From an uncultured Clostridia bacterium (GTDB lineage: Bacteria > Bacillota > Clostridia > Christensenellales > UBA1242): a stretch of DNA of 53,112 nt. The stretch lies in contig CALWPK010000008.1 in the NCBI GenBank assembly GCA_944383415.1, positions 1-53,112 on the forward strand, given 5' to 3'. Position 1 is the stretch's first letter. Every line of letters begins with the position of its first letter. Positions 33,181 to 42,523 of the stretch are shown one piece after another. Position numbers and translations under genes: made by a program. The notes under the pieces are model-generated. The model made no database searches, was not told where the DNA came from, and saw only the letters and a list, made by a program, of their open reading frames with translations.

Positions 33181-34932
33181 ATGTTTAAAGTTGTTTCAGC
33201 AGAGATTAAGAAAATGGTGTCCAAGCCAGGTGTCTATATACTGGCTATTTTACTTGCGGTAATACTAGTTTTAGGTGTTTTTATATATAGACCCTCAGTA
33301 TATCAAGATACGTCACTTAATCTGCAAGGAGATACAGTTTTGGATATCTACAATCAGTTTGACGGTGGCTTAAATGCTGGTATAAAATATGATATAGATG
33401 ACAATATTACTAATGCTTCCTATCCTGTGACTTTATACAGAATTAATGACATCACATATAAGGATCATATAAATGAATTGGTTAGTCAATTTGAGACAAA
33501 CTTCTCTGCTTATAGGAATTGTGCGTATGATTCATCTAGTTCCAATACTATAAATACTATCAGAACAAATTTATTGCAAAGTTTAACTGATCTAAATACT
33601 GCAATAATTACGGGAATTAATAATGCTCAGAATGGAGCATATACAATTCTTACAACTAACTCAAATTTCAACATTTATGAAGAATACTATGAATATGTAT
33701 ACAACAATTTTGATGTCATAGTTAATGAATCAAATAGGACTAGCATTGCAGAAATATGCAAAGAATATGAAGATAGATTTAAAGACTCGTTTATCAATTC
33801 AATAAATAATTTCAAATACCCTACTCTAAGCGATGAGTTTATTGAAGATTATACGGCAAATGTAGAAGGAACCAAATATTTTACGATTAATGCTAGAATG
33901 CAAGAAATTATTACAGATATATACGAGTTAAGAGATCTGGCTCAGTCAAATTCAGATACTAATCAAAGTATTAGTTCGAAAGACGAGATGCTAAGACTGA
34001 TCAATTTATATGTCAATACTGCGGATACTTTTATCAATCTTGTAAATTATGAATTATTGTCAAATGCTTTTTCTGCAGTTGACACGAATGATCAGTTGGA
34101 TCTTATGTACTTGGCAAATCAGTCGCAATACAATTCAAATTCACTATTGATTAGATATACATACCTATTTGAAAACAACAAGACTGAAAATGATTTTGCA
34201 CATCCACTTACAATTGGCGTAACATCAAATCACGAAACAAATGCTTATGACTATGCATATTTTATCTTGAGGTTATTCTCATTTATAATAATAGTATATG
34301 CGGTGATGACTGCTTGTCACTCTATTGCAGGAGAGATAAAAGAAGGTTCAATGAGATATCTTGCTATTCGTCCTGTCGGTAGAATAAAATTGTTTTTTGG
34401 TAAATTGCTTGCGATTTTACTGATGTCTATTATTATGATTTTATTCTCTGCAATTGTTGCTCTTTGTGTAGGTGGAGCCGTATACGGCTTTGAATCATTG
34501 AAAATTCTTACAATATTCAACGGTTCAACGGCTATGACTATGCATCCTATTGTAATGCTATTGGTTTATCTGTTGAGTATGTTCTTGGAGTTGGCTGTAT
34601 ATGCATCAATTGCTATGTTATTGTCATGCTTGTTCAAATCTGATTTGTTTGCGGTTACGATTATGTTGGTGCTTTATCTTATTAATACATTATTGCCAGT
34701 ATTTGCAGGTGGAATAAATAGTTGGCTTGCCTACTATCCGTTCTCTCATATATCACTATATTCACTCTTCGGCAGTTCAAACTATGCTTTGTCAGACAAT
34801 TTCTTAAATATTCTTTTAGGTGCAAAAGTTTACGCGGGTACCAATATTGGTTTGACTATAAGTGTTACATTGTTATTTATAATAATTGCTAATGTTCTAG
34901 GCTCAATATTGTTCAAGAAAAAGGAATTATAA
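33181..34932 (+). CDS. ABC-2-type permease with large extracytoplasmic domain
   Basis: A 583-residue membrane protein. One N-terminal helix (about 15-36) is followed by a soluble, extracytoplasmic region of about 310 residues rich in Asn, Tyr and Thr (about 40-350), then five or six helices in the last 220 residues, with cytoplasmic IAGEIKEGSMRYLAIRPVGR between the first two. That segment is the usual coupling motif of ABC-2 permeases. The large outer domain resembles that of exporters such as YhgE/BcrB-like or NatB-like proteins and may bind an antimicrobial peptide. It is the last gene of the operon. AGGAGTATT precedes the ATG. Confidence 0.85.
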   Translation: MFKVVSAEIKKMVSKPGVYILAILLAVILVLGVFIYRPSVYQDTSLNLQGDTVLDIYNQFDGGLNAGIKYDIDDNITNASYPVTLYRINDITYKDHINELVSQFETNFSAYRNCAYDSSSSNTINTIRTNLLQSLTDLNTAIITGINNAQNGAYTILTTNSNFNIYEEYYEYVYNNFDVIVNESNRTSIAEICKEYEDRFKDSFINSINNFKYPTLSDEFIEDYTANVEGTKYFTINARMQEIITDIYELRDLAQSNSDTNQSISSKDEMLRLINLYVNTADTFINLVNYELLSNAFSAVDTNDQLDLMYLANQSQYNSNSLLIRYTYLFENNKTENDFAHPLTIGVTSNHETNAYDYAYFILRLFSFIIIVYAVMTACHSIAGEIKEGSMRYLAIRPVGRIKLFFGKLLAILLMSIIMILFSAIVALCVGGAVYGFESLKILTIFNGSTAMTMHPIVMLLVYLLSMFLELAVYASIAMLLSCLFKSDLFAVTIMLVLYLINTLLPVFAGGINSWLAYYPFSHISLYSLFGSSNYALSDNFLNILLGAKVYAGTNIGLTISVTLLFIIIANVLGSILFKKKEL

Positions 34933-35018
34933 TATTCGATTAGTCGCCATTTTAATAATAAAGTTTCTCAATTCTTATTCAATTTTATTTTAATTGAATG
35001 AAAGACAATATTTAGCAG

Positions 35019-35055
35019 AAAAAAATAGGTAAAATTTTGATTATACCTATTTTTT
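35019..35055. terminator. Bidirectional terminator overlapping the rnhA stop codon
   Basis: AAAAAATAGGTA and its complement form a stem with A/T tracts on both sides, between the ABC operon (plus) and rnhA (minus). The rnhA stop codon (35047-35049) lies within the stem, so RNase HI translation would end inside the hairpin. Confidence 0.8.
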
Positions 35056-35487
35056 CATTTTTGCTATTTCACCAGTCGCCAATTCATCGCACCTATTGTT
35101 ATATATATTGTCTGCGTGTCCTTTCACTTTTATCCAATTGATTTTGTGCATATTATTTAATTCAATCAATTGTTGCCACAACTCTAAGTTTTGTACTGGT
35201 TTTTTGTTGCTATTTCTAAATCCATTCAATTGCCATTTACTTATCCAATCTTCTCTGAATGCATTTATTAAATAGGCACTGTCGCTATATAGATCTATTT
35301 GACAAGGGTCTTTTAATAGATCTAATGCTTTGATTGCCGCTGTCAATTCCATTTGATTATTTGTGGTATTTTCTAGATGTCCACTAATCTCTTTTTTCAC
35401 ATCCTTGTAAAATAAAATAGCACCCCAGCCTCCATTACCGGGATTACCGCTACACGCACCATCAGTATAAATCGTCACCTTCTTCAT
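35047..35487 (-). CDS. rnhA: Ribonuclease HI
   Basis: Degrades the RNA strand of RNA:DNA hybrids. The 146-residue protein has YTDGACSGNPGNGGWGAIL with the first catalytic Asp, NQMELTAAIKAL with the catalytic Glu, DLYSDSAYL with the second Asp, and VKGHADNIYNNRCDELA with the last His/Asp. The ATG at 35487 is chosen, not the upstream in-frame starts, because a perfect promoter ends 7 nt before it and the family N-terminus MKKVTIYTDG begins there. The message is predicted to be leaderless. Confidence 0.95.
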   Translation of the reverse strand: MKKVTIYTDGACSGNPGNGGWGAILFYKDVKKEISGHLENTTNNQMELTAAIKALDLLKDPCQIDLYSDSAYLINAFREDWISKWQLNGFRNSNKKPVQNLELWQQLIELNNMHKINWIKVKGHADNIYNNRCDELATGEIAKMKK

Positions 35488-35494
35488 AATCATT

Positions 35495-35523
35495 ATTATA
35501 AAAAAAGACTCCTCATTTGTCAA
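35495..35523 (-). promoter_or_regulatory. Perfect consensus promoter of rnhA, leaderless
   Basis: TTGACA (35518-35523), an exact 17-bp spacer and TATAAT (35495-35500), then exactly 7 nt to the ATG at 35487. The predicted +1 is the A of the start codon or one base away. Confidence 0.85.
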
Positions 35524-35748
35524 ATAAATAAGAAGATTCAATTATATTGATAAAACTTATCAAAAGAAATAAAATTTTATTAAACTATTTGCCTCTAACT
35601 CAATTTAAAATTTTGTCTACTATAAATATTATTCAAAACTAGGTTTTTTAGATTTTTTACTAGAGGAATACTATAACAACATTTCCGTTATTATTATCAA
35701 TGTAGAATATTAATTCTCTCTTGCAATAATATTATTAATTTATATTTT

Positions 35749-35823
35749 TGGCAGGGGAGACGCGATTCGAACACGCAACCGACGGTTTTGGAGACCGCTA
35801 CTCTACCATTGAGCCACTCCCCT
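35749..35823 (-). tRNA. tRNA-Trp, anticodon CCA
   Basis: A complete cloverleaf with encoded CCA. The acceptor pairs AGGGGAG with CTCCCCT, the anticodon loop is CTCCAAA giving CCA, and the T loop TTCGAAT is flanked by a GC-containing T stem. It reads UGG. A perfect promoter lies upstream. Confidence 0.95.
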
Positions 35824-35832
35824 ATACTTTTT

Positions 35833-35861
35833 ATTATACAATACTTAAAATTCATTGTCAA
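35833..35861 (-). promoter_or_regulatory. Perfect consensus promoter of tRNA-Trp
   Basis: On the minus strand TTGACA (35856-35861), an exact 17-bp spacer and TATAAT (35833-35838), 9 nt before the tRNA. Confidence 0.85.
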
Positions 35862-35951
35862 GAAAAGATAACATTTTTATTAAATTTTAGTATTGATGTA
35901 TAACGGATTTCGAATTGTTAATATAAAAAAATAGACTGATAGACAATTTAA

Positions 35952-36104
35952 CTAGACAAAGAAAGTGAAGATTCTAATTTTGTTTGTATACTTGAGATTA
36001 AACACTTTGAGAACTTGACAGAATCAGATTTGGGTCAAATTCAATCATTTGGAGATGCGTAATTCGCGTTAAACTATATCGGAGCAGAAGATTTTGTATA
36101 TTAA
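35952..36104 (+). pseudogene. Remnant of a nuclease-like gene
   Basis: A plus-strand frame after a stop at 35949-35951 encodes a peptide-like stretch: NFVCILEIKHFENLTESDLG, then QIQSFGDA, a TAA at 36060-36062, and in the same frame FALNYIGAEDFVY before the next stop. The strand with E-x-K in ILEIK and the following Gln-Ile helix resemble the core of PD-(D/E)XK nuclease-like proteins of AAA-ATPase-associated type. No ribosome-binding site or start is present. It is probably the last piece of a decayed gene in the 500-bp gap between tRNA-Trp and rny. Confidence 0.35.
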
Positions 36105-36273
36105 TTGAGGGAAAATCATTTAAAAAGCAAAAATTAAAATAATAATAGAATAGGAATATAACCTTAAAAAAAATCTATAAAAGAAGAGAAAATTTAAGGA
36201 GAACAACCAAAAAACATAAAGCGTATTGAAAAAATTATCCAAACTTAAATTCTGATGATTAGTATATTAATAT

Positions 36274-36307
36274 AAAAAATATTGCTAACATATTAGCAAT
36301 ATTTTTT
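36274..36307. terminator. Strong bidirectional terminator after rny
   Basis: A perfect 15-bp stem (36274-36288 with 36293-36307) with a 4-nt loop and A/T tracts on both sides. It lies 31 nt past the rny stop codon on the minus strand. Confidence 0.85.
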
Positions 36308-36338
36308 GTTTTATAGAAAACAAACAAATATTTTTAAT

Positions 36339-37946
36339 TTACTTAGCAGTGTCTGTGAAACGAGATTCACGAATTACATTTACTTTGATATGACCCGGAT
36401 ATTCAAGTTTTGCTTCAATTTGTTTTGCAATATCGTGGGCTAAAACTTGTGCCTCATCATCACTAATCTGCTCAGGTTTAACCATCACACGGATTTCCCT
36501 ACCCGCTTGAATCGCATAAGTTTTTTCAACACCTGAGAATGAATTTGCTATCTCTTCAAGATCTTGTAGACGTTTGATATAGTTTTCAATAGATTCTCTT
36601 CTAGCACCTGGTCTAGCACTTGAAATAGCATCAGCCGCTTGAACCAACACAGCCTCAAGGGTTTTAGGTTCAACATCATTATGGTGTGCTTCAATACAAT
36701 GAATTACCGCTTCGCTCTCTTTGTATTTTCTAGCAAGTTCTACACCGATGCTTACGTGTGTACCTTCTACTTCGTGATCGACAGCCTTACCAATGTCGTG
36801 TAATAATCCTGCTCTTCGAGCAACTTTTTCATTTGCACCCACTTCCGCTGCCAGCATTCCAGCAATATATGAAACCTCAAGAGAATGATTTAATACATTT
36901 TGACCATAACTTGTACGATATTTTAATCTACCTAAAACTTTGACAATTTCAGGATGAATATTGTGGATATCCGCATCAAAGCAAGCATTCTCTCCCGCTT
37001 CTTTAATAGTTTCTTCTACATCTCTTTGTGCTTTTTGAACCAATTCCTCAATTCTTGCTGGATGAATTCTGCCATCTAAAATAAGTTTTTCCAATGCGAT
37101 TCTGGCGACTTCACGTCTGACAGGATCAAATCCTGATAATGTAATTGCTTCAGGGGTATCGTCTACTATGAAATCAATTCCTGTTGCCGATTCTAGTGCA
37201 CGTATATTTCTGCCCTCACGACCAATGATTCTACCTTTCATCTCTTCGTTAGGCAACGTAACGGTGCTAGTAGTCACTTCACTAGTATGATCTGCTGCAC
37301 ATTTTTGAATGGCTAAAGTGATAATGTTTCTTGCTTTTTTATCTGCTTCATTTCTAGCATTGTCTTCTATTTCTTTCGCAATTTTAATAGCGTCAATTTT
37401 CGCCTCTTCAGTATATCTATCAATAATTACTTGTTTCGCCTCATCTTTAGTCATCTGGCTAACTTTTTCAAGTTCTTTGATGATATTTTCTTGCATTTCG
37501 TCAAGTGCATTTTCTTTGCTTGCTAAGACTTCGATTTGATTGTGCACTCGCTCTTTTGCCTGTTCTAATTCTTCAGTTTTTTTATCTAGAGCCGTTTCAC
37601 GTTTAGATAACAATTCTTCGCGTGCATATAGTCGCTCTTCATTACGCTTTGATTCTTCTCTTCTTTCCTTGTTTTCTTGTTCGAAAGTTGATTTCAATAT
37701 ACCAATTTCCTTGTTGGTTTGTTCAACTTGCTCTTTTTTAATCTTTTCTGCTTGAGCATAAGCATCTTCTAGTATTTTATCTGCATTTTTTTTAGCCGAT
37801 TTAGATTTTTTATTCATAACTACGGTATAAATACCGAAGCCTGCACCTATACCGATACCTATACCGACCAAAAATAGAACAATAGATAAAATGGTTGCCA
37901 AACTATTACTTACGCTACATAGCAAACTAAAATTTACTATGTTCAT
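36339..37946 (-). CDS. rny: Ribonuclease Y
   Basis: The membrane-bound endoribonuclease that starts mRNA decay in Firmicutes. It is 535 residues. The N-terminal membrane helix (about 15-40, [17 protein letters not shown]) is followed by a long coiled coil (about 45-210, rich in [12 protein letters not shown] and [11 protein letters not shown] patterns), a KH domain ([19 protein letters not shown]), and an HD phosphodiesterase domain ([15 protein letters not shown], then [11 protein letters not shown]). The ATG at 37946 has AAAGGTAGGTTAAG upstream. It acts at the inner face of the membrane, probably with the degradosome-like set of partners. The gene is monocistronic here. Confidence 0.96.
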   Translation of the reverse strand: MNIVNFSLLCSVSNSLATILSIVLFLVGIGIGIGAGFGIYTVVMNKKSKSAKKNADKILEDAYAQAEKIKKEQVEQTNKEIGILKSTFEQENKERREESKRNEERLYAREELLSKRETALDKKTEELEQAKERVHNQIEVLASKENALDEMQENIIKELEKVSQMTKDEAKQVIIDRYTEEAKIDAIKIAKEIEDNARNEADKKARNIITLAIQKCAADHTSEVTTSTVTLPNEEMKGRIIGREGRNIRALESATGIDFIVDDTPEAITLSGFDPVRREVARIALEKLILDGRIHPARIEELVQKAQRDVEETIKEAGENACFDADIHNIHPEIVKVLGRLKYRTSYGQNVLNHSLEVSYIAGMLAAEVGANEKVARRAGLLHDIGKAVDHEVEGTHVSIGVELARKYKESEAVIHCIEAHHNDVEPKTLEAVLVQAADAISSARPGARRESIENYIKRLQDLEEIANSFSGVEKTYAIQAGREIRVMVKPEQISDDEAQVLAHDIAKQIEAKLEYPGHIKVNVIRESRFTDTAK

Positions 37947-38156
37947 CTTAACCTACCTTTCATATCGCATTTGCGACAATATAATTGTACTACATTTTAT
38001 ATATAAAAGTCAAGTCTTAGGGCAATTTAAATTAATTAATTTATCTATAGTTATTGCAATGAAAACAAAATTTTAAAAAATTAAATATGTTATCAATACT
38101 ATAATTTAATTTGTAGTGTATATAACAAAAATAATACACAATATATAGTATGATAA

Positions 38157-39308
38157 CTATTCTTTATCTAAATCAATCACTTCCATATTTAATACGATGA
38201 GATTGATCAGATTCTCTAAATCTACTTTTTTCTCTTCGTTCTCAGCTTCTTCAATTTTAGGCTTAATTATTGGATTGCGTGGCAAAAATACAGTGCAACA
38301 ATCCTCGTAAGGTAGAATACTTGTATCATAGGTATCTATTTCTTTTGCTATTCTTATAATTTCCTCTTTGTTGAAACTTATCAATGGACGCAAAACAGGA
38401 AATTTTGCTACAGCATTTGTGCTGGTCAAACTTTCTATGGTCTGACTAGCGACCTGTCCCAAACTTTCTCCTGTAATAATAGTTTTATACTTGAATTTCT
38501 CGCACAATATATTAGCAACCCTGAGCATTGATCGTCTCAATAAATTGATCGCATACTCTGTTTTGCAATTGACATGAAATTCCTCTTGAAGTTTGGTCAT
38601 AGAGCATATATACATATACTTTGCACCAATAAATTTTTTGATCTTTTTTGCTAGCGTTATGACCTTTTCTTTGGCTTGAGGACTGGTATATGGAAAACTG
38701 TCAAAATGCAAAATGTCTTGCCTGAGTCCGCGTTTTGCCATAGCAAAACCCGCTACAGGACTGTCTATTCCTCCACTCAATAAAAGCAAGCCATAACGTT
38801 TTTCATCCAATGGCAATCCTGAGTAAGCATAAATGATATCGTAAAAAATGAAAGTATAGCCATTTTCTCGGATATCTACATGAATAGTGATTTTAGGATT
38901 GTGAATATCGACTTTTGCCCGACTATTATTCTTCAAAATGATTTCACCCAGATCAGCCTCAAATTCATTTGATTTGATAGGGAAAGATTTGTCCGCACGA
39001 TTGACGTCACATTTGAAAGTTGTATCTATTTTTATAGTTGCAACATAATCTAAAATTTGTTTTATATCGTTTTTTATTTCTACAGCCTTTGATATTGAAT
39101 GTATCCCAAAAACACATTTCAATTTTGAAATGATTTCATCTTCATTTTCATAATCTCGTATTACAAAACGATTTTGTATAGATTCAATCTTGCAAATGCA
39201 GTCTTTTAGTGCTGTTTTAATATTATTGTGCAATAGTTTGATAAAATATTTTTTGTTTCCACCTTTTAGATGTATTTCACTAAATCTAATTAATATTACA
39301 TTATTCAT
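38157..39308 (-). CDS. thiI: tRNA 4-thiouridine synthetase ThiI
   Basis: Adds sulfur to U8 of tRNA. The 383-residue protein has an N-terminal ferredoxin-like and THUMP region (about 1-165, RFSEIHLKGGNKKYF) and a PP-loop adenylation domain with LLLSGGIDSPVAGF (about 180), TGESLGQVASQT and CCTVFLPRNP, which holds a cysteine pair. The C-terminal rhodanese domain found in enterobacteria is absent, as in most Firmicutes. Sulfur would come from the cysteine desulfurase encoded just upstream, with which it overlaps by 4 bp. The ribosome-binding site AGAGG lies inside iscS. Confidence 0.93.
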   Translation of the reverse strand: MNNVILIRFSEIHLKGGNKKYFIKLLHNNIKTALKDCICKIESIQNRFVIRDYENEDEIISKLKCVFGIHSISKAVEIKNDIKQILDYVATIKIDTTFKCDVNRADKSFPIKSNEFEADLGEIILKNNSRAKVDIHNPKITIHVDIRENGYTFIFYDIIYAYSGLPLDEKRYGLLLLSGGIDSPVAGFAMAKRGLRQDILHFDSFPYTSPQAKEKVITLAKKIKKFIGAKYMYICSMTKLQEEFHVNCKTEYAINLLRRSMLRVANILCEKFKYKTIITGESLGQVASQTIESLTSTNAVAKFPVLRPLISFNKEEIIRIAKEIDTYDTSILPYEDCCTVFLPRNPIIKPKIEEAENEEKKVDLENLINLIVLNMEVIDLDKE

Positions 39309-40411
39309 TTGTTCAACCTCTTATTTAATTCGCTAACTGTCTCATTAAGTGCTTTTGCCATTTCTATACAATCATTAATAGAAACATCATTACCGAAACT
39401 AATTCTAATGGCTCCGGATAAATAATCTTTTTCTACAATAGTTGATAGCACTCTATTATTCCCCGCTTTGCTATTACAGGCAGATCCTGTGCCGACCAAA
39501 TAACCTTTCGTTTCCATTACGTGTTCTATTGTCTCCCCTCGCAAATTTTTAAAGCAAATTGATATTATATTATCCACACTATTATCTTTTGATACCAGAT
39601 AATAGTCAGTCTTAAGATTGTCTAAAATTGCTTTTCTGTATAGGCTAAAATCGGTCTTTTTCACATTCTCCATAGCAGTCTTAAATGCTAAGATCGCAGG
39701 CGTGTTTTCAGTACCTGAACGAAAATTCATTTCTTGTCCGCCACCGAGAATGAATGGTTTGAATTTGTTTGGATTCGAAATAAACAGACCGCCTATTCCT
39801 TTAGGTCCGTTGATTTTATGAGCAGATATTGTATAGAAATCTACGCCTAATTTTGATAAATCTATATCAATTTTACCTACTGCTTGCACTCCATCGGAAT
39901 GCACCAAAATATTTGGATTAATTTCTTTTGCTCGCCTGTTAATATACTCAATATCGTTGATTGCCCCAGTCTCATTGCTAACGTGAATGATCGAAATGAA
40001 CGCAACATCTTGGTCAATTAATTCAATTAGTTTGTCTGCATCTACACCGCCATTTTTTTGCAAAGGTACGAATATGATGTTATAGCCGAGTTCCTTATAA
40101 TATTTTGCAGTCTCATATATTGAACTATGTTCCCCGCCACCTATTAGATATTTTTTATCTTTTCTTGTGATTATTGAATGCAAGACCGAATTATTGCTCT
40201 CGGTCGCCGAACCTGTGAAGATGAAAGTTGATTTGGATCTCGCATTGAACTTTTTCAGAAAATATTCCCTACTCTCCTCTATTATCTTTTTCACTTCCAC
40301 AGACGGATAATATAAAGAACTGGGATTGAAAAAGTATTCACTCGCCTTAACATAACTTTCAAGTGATTCTTTGCTTATTTTTGTGGTCGATGCATTATCA
40401 AAATATTTCAT
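39305..40411 (-). CDS. Cysteine desulfurase (IscS/NifZ-type partner of ThiI)
   Basis: A PLP enzyme of 368 residues that takes sulfur from cysteine as a protein persulfide. The start MKYFDNASTTKIS is the typical N-terminus. HVSNETGAIND, VHSDGVQAVGKI and ISAHKINGPKG contain the aspartate, glutamine and Schiff-base lysine. RSGTENTPA binds substrate and GTGSACNSK carries the catalytic cysteine. Pairing with thiI (4-bp overlap) points to tRNA thiolation rather than general Fe-S assembly. No Shine-Dalgarno site; a -10 box lies 7 nt before the ATG. Confidence 0.92.
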   Translation of the reverse strand: MKYFDNASTTKISKESLESYVKASEYFFNPSSLYYPSVEVKKIIEESREYFLKKFNARSKSTFIFTGSATESNNSVLHSIITRKDKKYLIGGGEHSSIYETAKYYKELGYNIIFVPLQKNGGVDADKLIELIDQDVAFISIIHVSNETGAINDIEYINRRAKEINPNILVHSDGVQAVGKIDIDLSKLGVDFYTISAHKINGPKGIGGLFISNPNKFKPFILGGGQEMNFRSGTENTPAILAFKTAMENVKKTDFSLYRKAILDNLKTDYYLVSKDNSVDNIISICFKNLRGETIEHVMETKGYLVGTGSACNSKAGNNRVLSTIVEKDYLSGAIRISFGNDVSINDCIEMAKALNETVSELNKRLNK

Positions 40412-40418
40412 ACTCTAT

Positions 40419-40447
40419 ATTGTACCACTTATGCGATATTTTTACAA
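40419..40447 (-). promoter_or_regulatory. Promoter of iscS-thiI, leaderless
   Basis: TTGTAA (40442-40447), an exact 17-bp spacer and TACAAT (40419-40424), then 7 nt to the ATG at 40411. Confidence 0.75.
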
Positions 40448-40614
40448 ATAAATTGGTGAAATAGTTTAAATAAGATTAAATAGATTATTCCATTCAATTA
40501 TAATCTAGTCGTTAATAATCAATACAAATATTCAAACATCGCTATATATAAATCAATTTTAGTGCGTTTTTTCAAAATATACTGCCAATTTGATTTATCA
40601 CTTGTCTTCATTTT

Positions 40615-41025
40615 TTAATAAATTATTCTTAACATTCCCAAAATCATCAAAAAAGTTTGAAAAAACGAAATCAGCGCTATTGACCAAACATCCATTGCGC
40701 CAATATTTAATGCGAAAAGAATGTCCGAATTATTATTAAAATACTCTTCTACTATTTTTTTGTGGTTATAAATATCTTTAACACCAAACTTACTTTCTAA
40801 TTTTTTTCTGAGATAATTCTCTGCATTAGAATATATTTCATCGAGTTCGTAAGGATAGATTTCAACCTCAAAACTAAGCATTATAATGTCTGCAAAATAA
40901 TACCTATATTCATTAATAATATTTTTATTCAAACACATTCTAAAATCATTTGTTTTGGCAATATTTTTCAAAACCGATTTAATCTCTTCACTTTCAAACA
41001 GTTTGTTCAATTCTTCAATCCGCAT
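40615..41025 (-). CDS. Unknown 136-aa protein with C-terminal membrane helix
   Basis: A soluble, charged N-terminal part (about 1-105) with helices and tyrosine-rich segments is followed by one hydrophobic helix at the end (about 112-133, SIALISFFQTFLMILGMLRII). This suggests a tail-anchored or cytoplasm-facing membrane protein. The ATG at 41025 has AAGGAATAAC upstream. It lies between iscS and the yunB/spoVA genes and could be sporulation-related, though no family was recognised. Confidence 0.65.
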   Translation of the reverse strand: MRIEELNKLFESEEIKSVLKNIAKTNDFRMCLNKNIINEYRYYFADIIMLSFEVEIYPYELDEIYSNAENYLRKKLESKFGVKDIYNHKKIVEEYFNNNSDILFALNIGAMDVWSIALISFFQTFLMILGMLRIIY

Positions 41026-41172
41026 TGTTATTCCTTAAATTTGTATTTATGATATCTTATCATAGATTTCAAATCAAACAAATTATTATTGGTTGTATTT
41101 TATAATTTTTATTAATTTTAATAGAAATTGTTTCATTCTAGTTAAGGATGTAATTTTAATGATTTCTAGATT

Positions 41173-41823
41173 TTATGGCACGAGATTCAATGCTTCGCCC
41201 AAACTTCCTCCATTTAGATATACCTCAGGCACTTTACCTATAATAATGCTTTCAGCGAGCAAGACTTGGTTTGAAGTATAGATATCATACGATTTGATTG
41301 GTAGCACAATATTCACATGTACATTTATGTATAAATACAATGTATGTTTTGTCATATTTATCCCTACAGATTCAAATGTGCTTTCAAAATTGCTACTCAC
41401 TGCACCTATTGGTGTCAATTTCAAATTAATAATTGGTCCGCGACCGATTAAAAATGGTATTCCTGAAAATGTACCTAAATTGATATTTAAACCCTCGTCA
41501 CCCAATGTTTGCATTTCAATTTGTGCTTGTTCCACGATTTCACGAGATATACTATTTATTTCGAATTGATTGGCAGTAAATGATGCTATATCACCGCTGG
41601 CGGTGTAACTTATGTCTATCAAAGAATCATATTTCAAAGATAGATTGATGACATTGCTCACCGCTCTATTTATTGCTTCTTCCGTTACCGCTCGAGTTTC
41701 AGCAGAAGTATAAGTTTTGATTATCGGACTGACAACAAAAAAATAATACATTAGAAATATTATTAAAAAGATAACAATAGTCAATTTTATTACAAAACTC
41801 TTTTTGCGATGTAATCTTTTCAT
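41173..41823 (-). CDS. yunB: YunB-family sporulation protein
   Basis: A 216-residue protein with a basic N-terminus, one membrane helix (about 10-32) and an outer domain with TRAVTEEAINRAVSNVINLS, GTFSGIPFLIGRGP and IKSYDIYTSNQVLLAES, matching the YunB family. In Bacillus YunB is a mother-cell protein made under sigma-E and needed for proper spore formation. Neighbouring spoVA and sigF genes support a sporulation role. A start-site promoter was not assigned: no consensus sigma-A box, and the sequence ATACATTAATAA upstream might be a sporulation -10 box. Confidence 0.87.
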   Translation of the reverse strand: MKRLHRKKSFVIKLTIVIFLIIFLMYYFFVVSPIIKTYTSAETRAVTEEAINRAVSNVINLSLKYDSLIDISYTASGDIASFTANQFEINSISREIVEQAQIEMQTLGDEGLNINLGTFSGIPFLIGRGPIINLKLTPIGAVSSNFESTFESVGINMTKHTLYLYINVHVNIVLPIKSYDIYTSNQVLLAESIIIGKVPEVYLNGGSLGEALNLVP

Positions 41824-42034
41824 ACAATAATTTATTAATGTATTTTATTATTATATTGATTTCGACCAAATCTTCTATAAATAGCAGGCAAAATAAGAAG
41901 ATTTATCTTTGATCCTATAGATGGACTATAAAGAAAGTCAACACATAGTATAAACTATTTAAAACAATATCGTTCTATAAAATATCATCTTAGAATATGG
42001 AAATATAATTTATCTTTATAAAATCATTTCATTG

Positions 42035-42412
42035 TCAATGCCCGCCCCGTTTCGATTTGCTACTAAATATGAGAGCAAATATGAACGAGGCAAAGATCGC
42101 CATCGCTATTCCTCCAGACGCCGCAGTCAGACCTCCGGTAAATATTCCGATGATGCCTTCTTCTTTTGCCGCCATCATTGCACCTCTAGCGAGATTTGCA
42201 CCAAATCCTATTATAGGCACGGTCGCTCCAGCCTTTGCGAACTCTTTGAATGGAGCATAAATATTAAATACTTCCAAAATCATACCGATTATTAAAAATA
42301 ACACCAAAATTCTAGCGGTTGTGATTTTTGTTCTAATCACTAGTATTTGTGCTAAGAAACATATAAACCCGCCCACTAAAAAAGATATAACATAATCCCA
42401 TATACTTATCAT
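42035..42412 (-). CDS. spoVAE: Stage V sporulation protein AE
   Basis: A 125-residue integral membrane protein with four hydrophobic segments, containing GFICFLAQILVIRTKITTARILV and GATVPIIGFGANLARGAMMA (shortened here), both typical of SpoVAE/SpoVAEB. With SpoVAC and SpoVAD it forms the channel that loads dipicolinic acid into the forespore and releases it on germination. It is separated from spoVAD by 111 bp, with AAGGGAAAAATAA before the ATG. SpoVAA and SpoVAB, found in Bacillus, are not encoded nearby, as is common in Clostridia. Confidence 0.93.
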   Translation of the reverse strand: MISIWDYVISFLVGGFICFLAQILVIRTKITTARILVLFLIIGMILEVFNIYAPFKEFAKAGATVPIIGFGANLARGAMMAAKEEGIIGIFTGGLTAASGGIAMAIFASFIFALIFSSKSKRGGH

Positions 42413-42523
42413 TTATTTTTCCCTTTTTATTAACTAAATTTCGATAAACCTCAAACAAATCAATTGAACAAATGGATATTTTGGATTTAATTTCATTGAT
42501 TTTAATAAATTTCAAATTTTATT

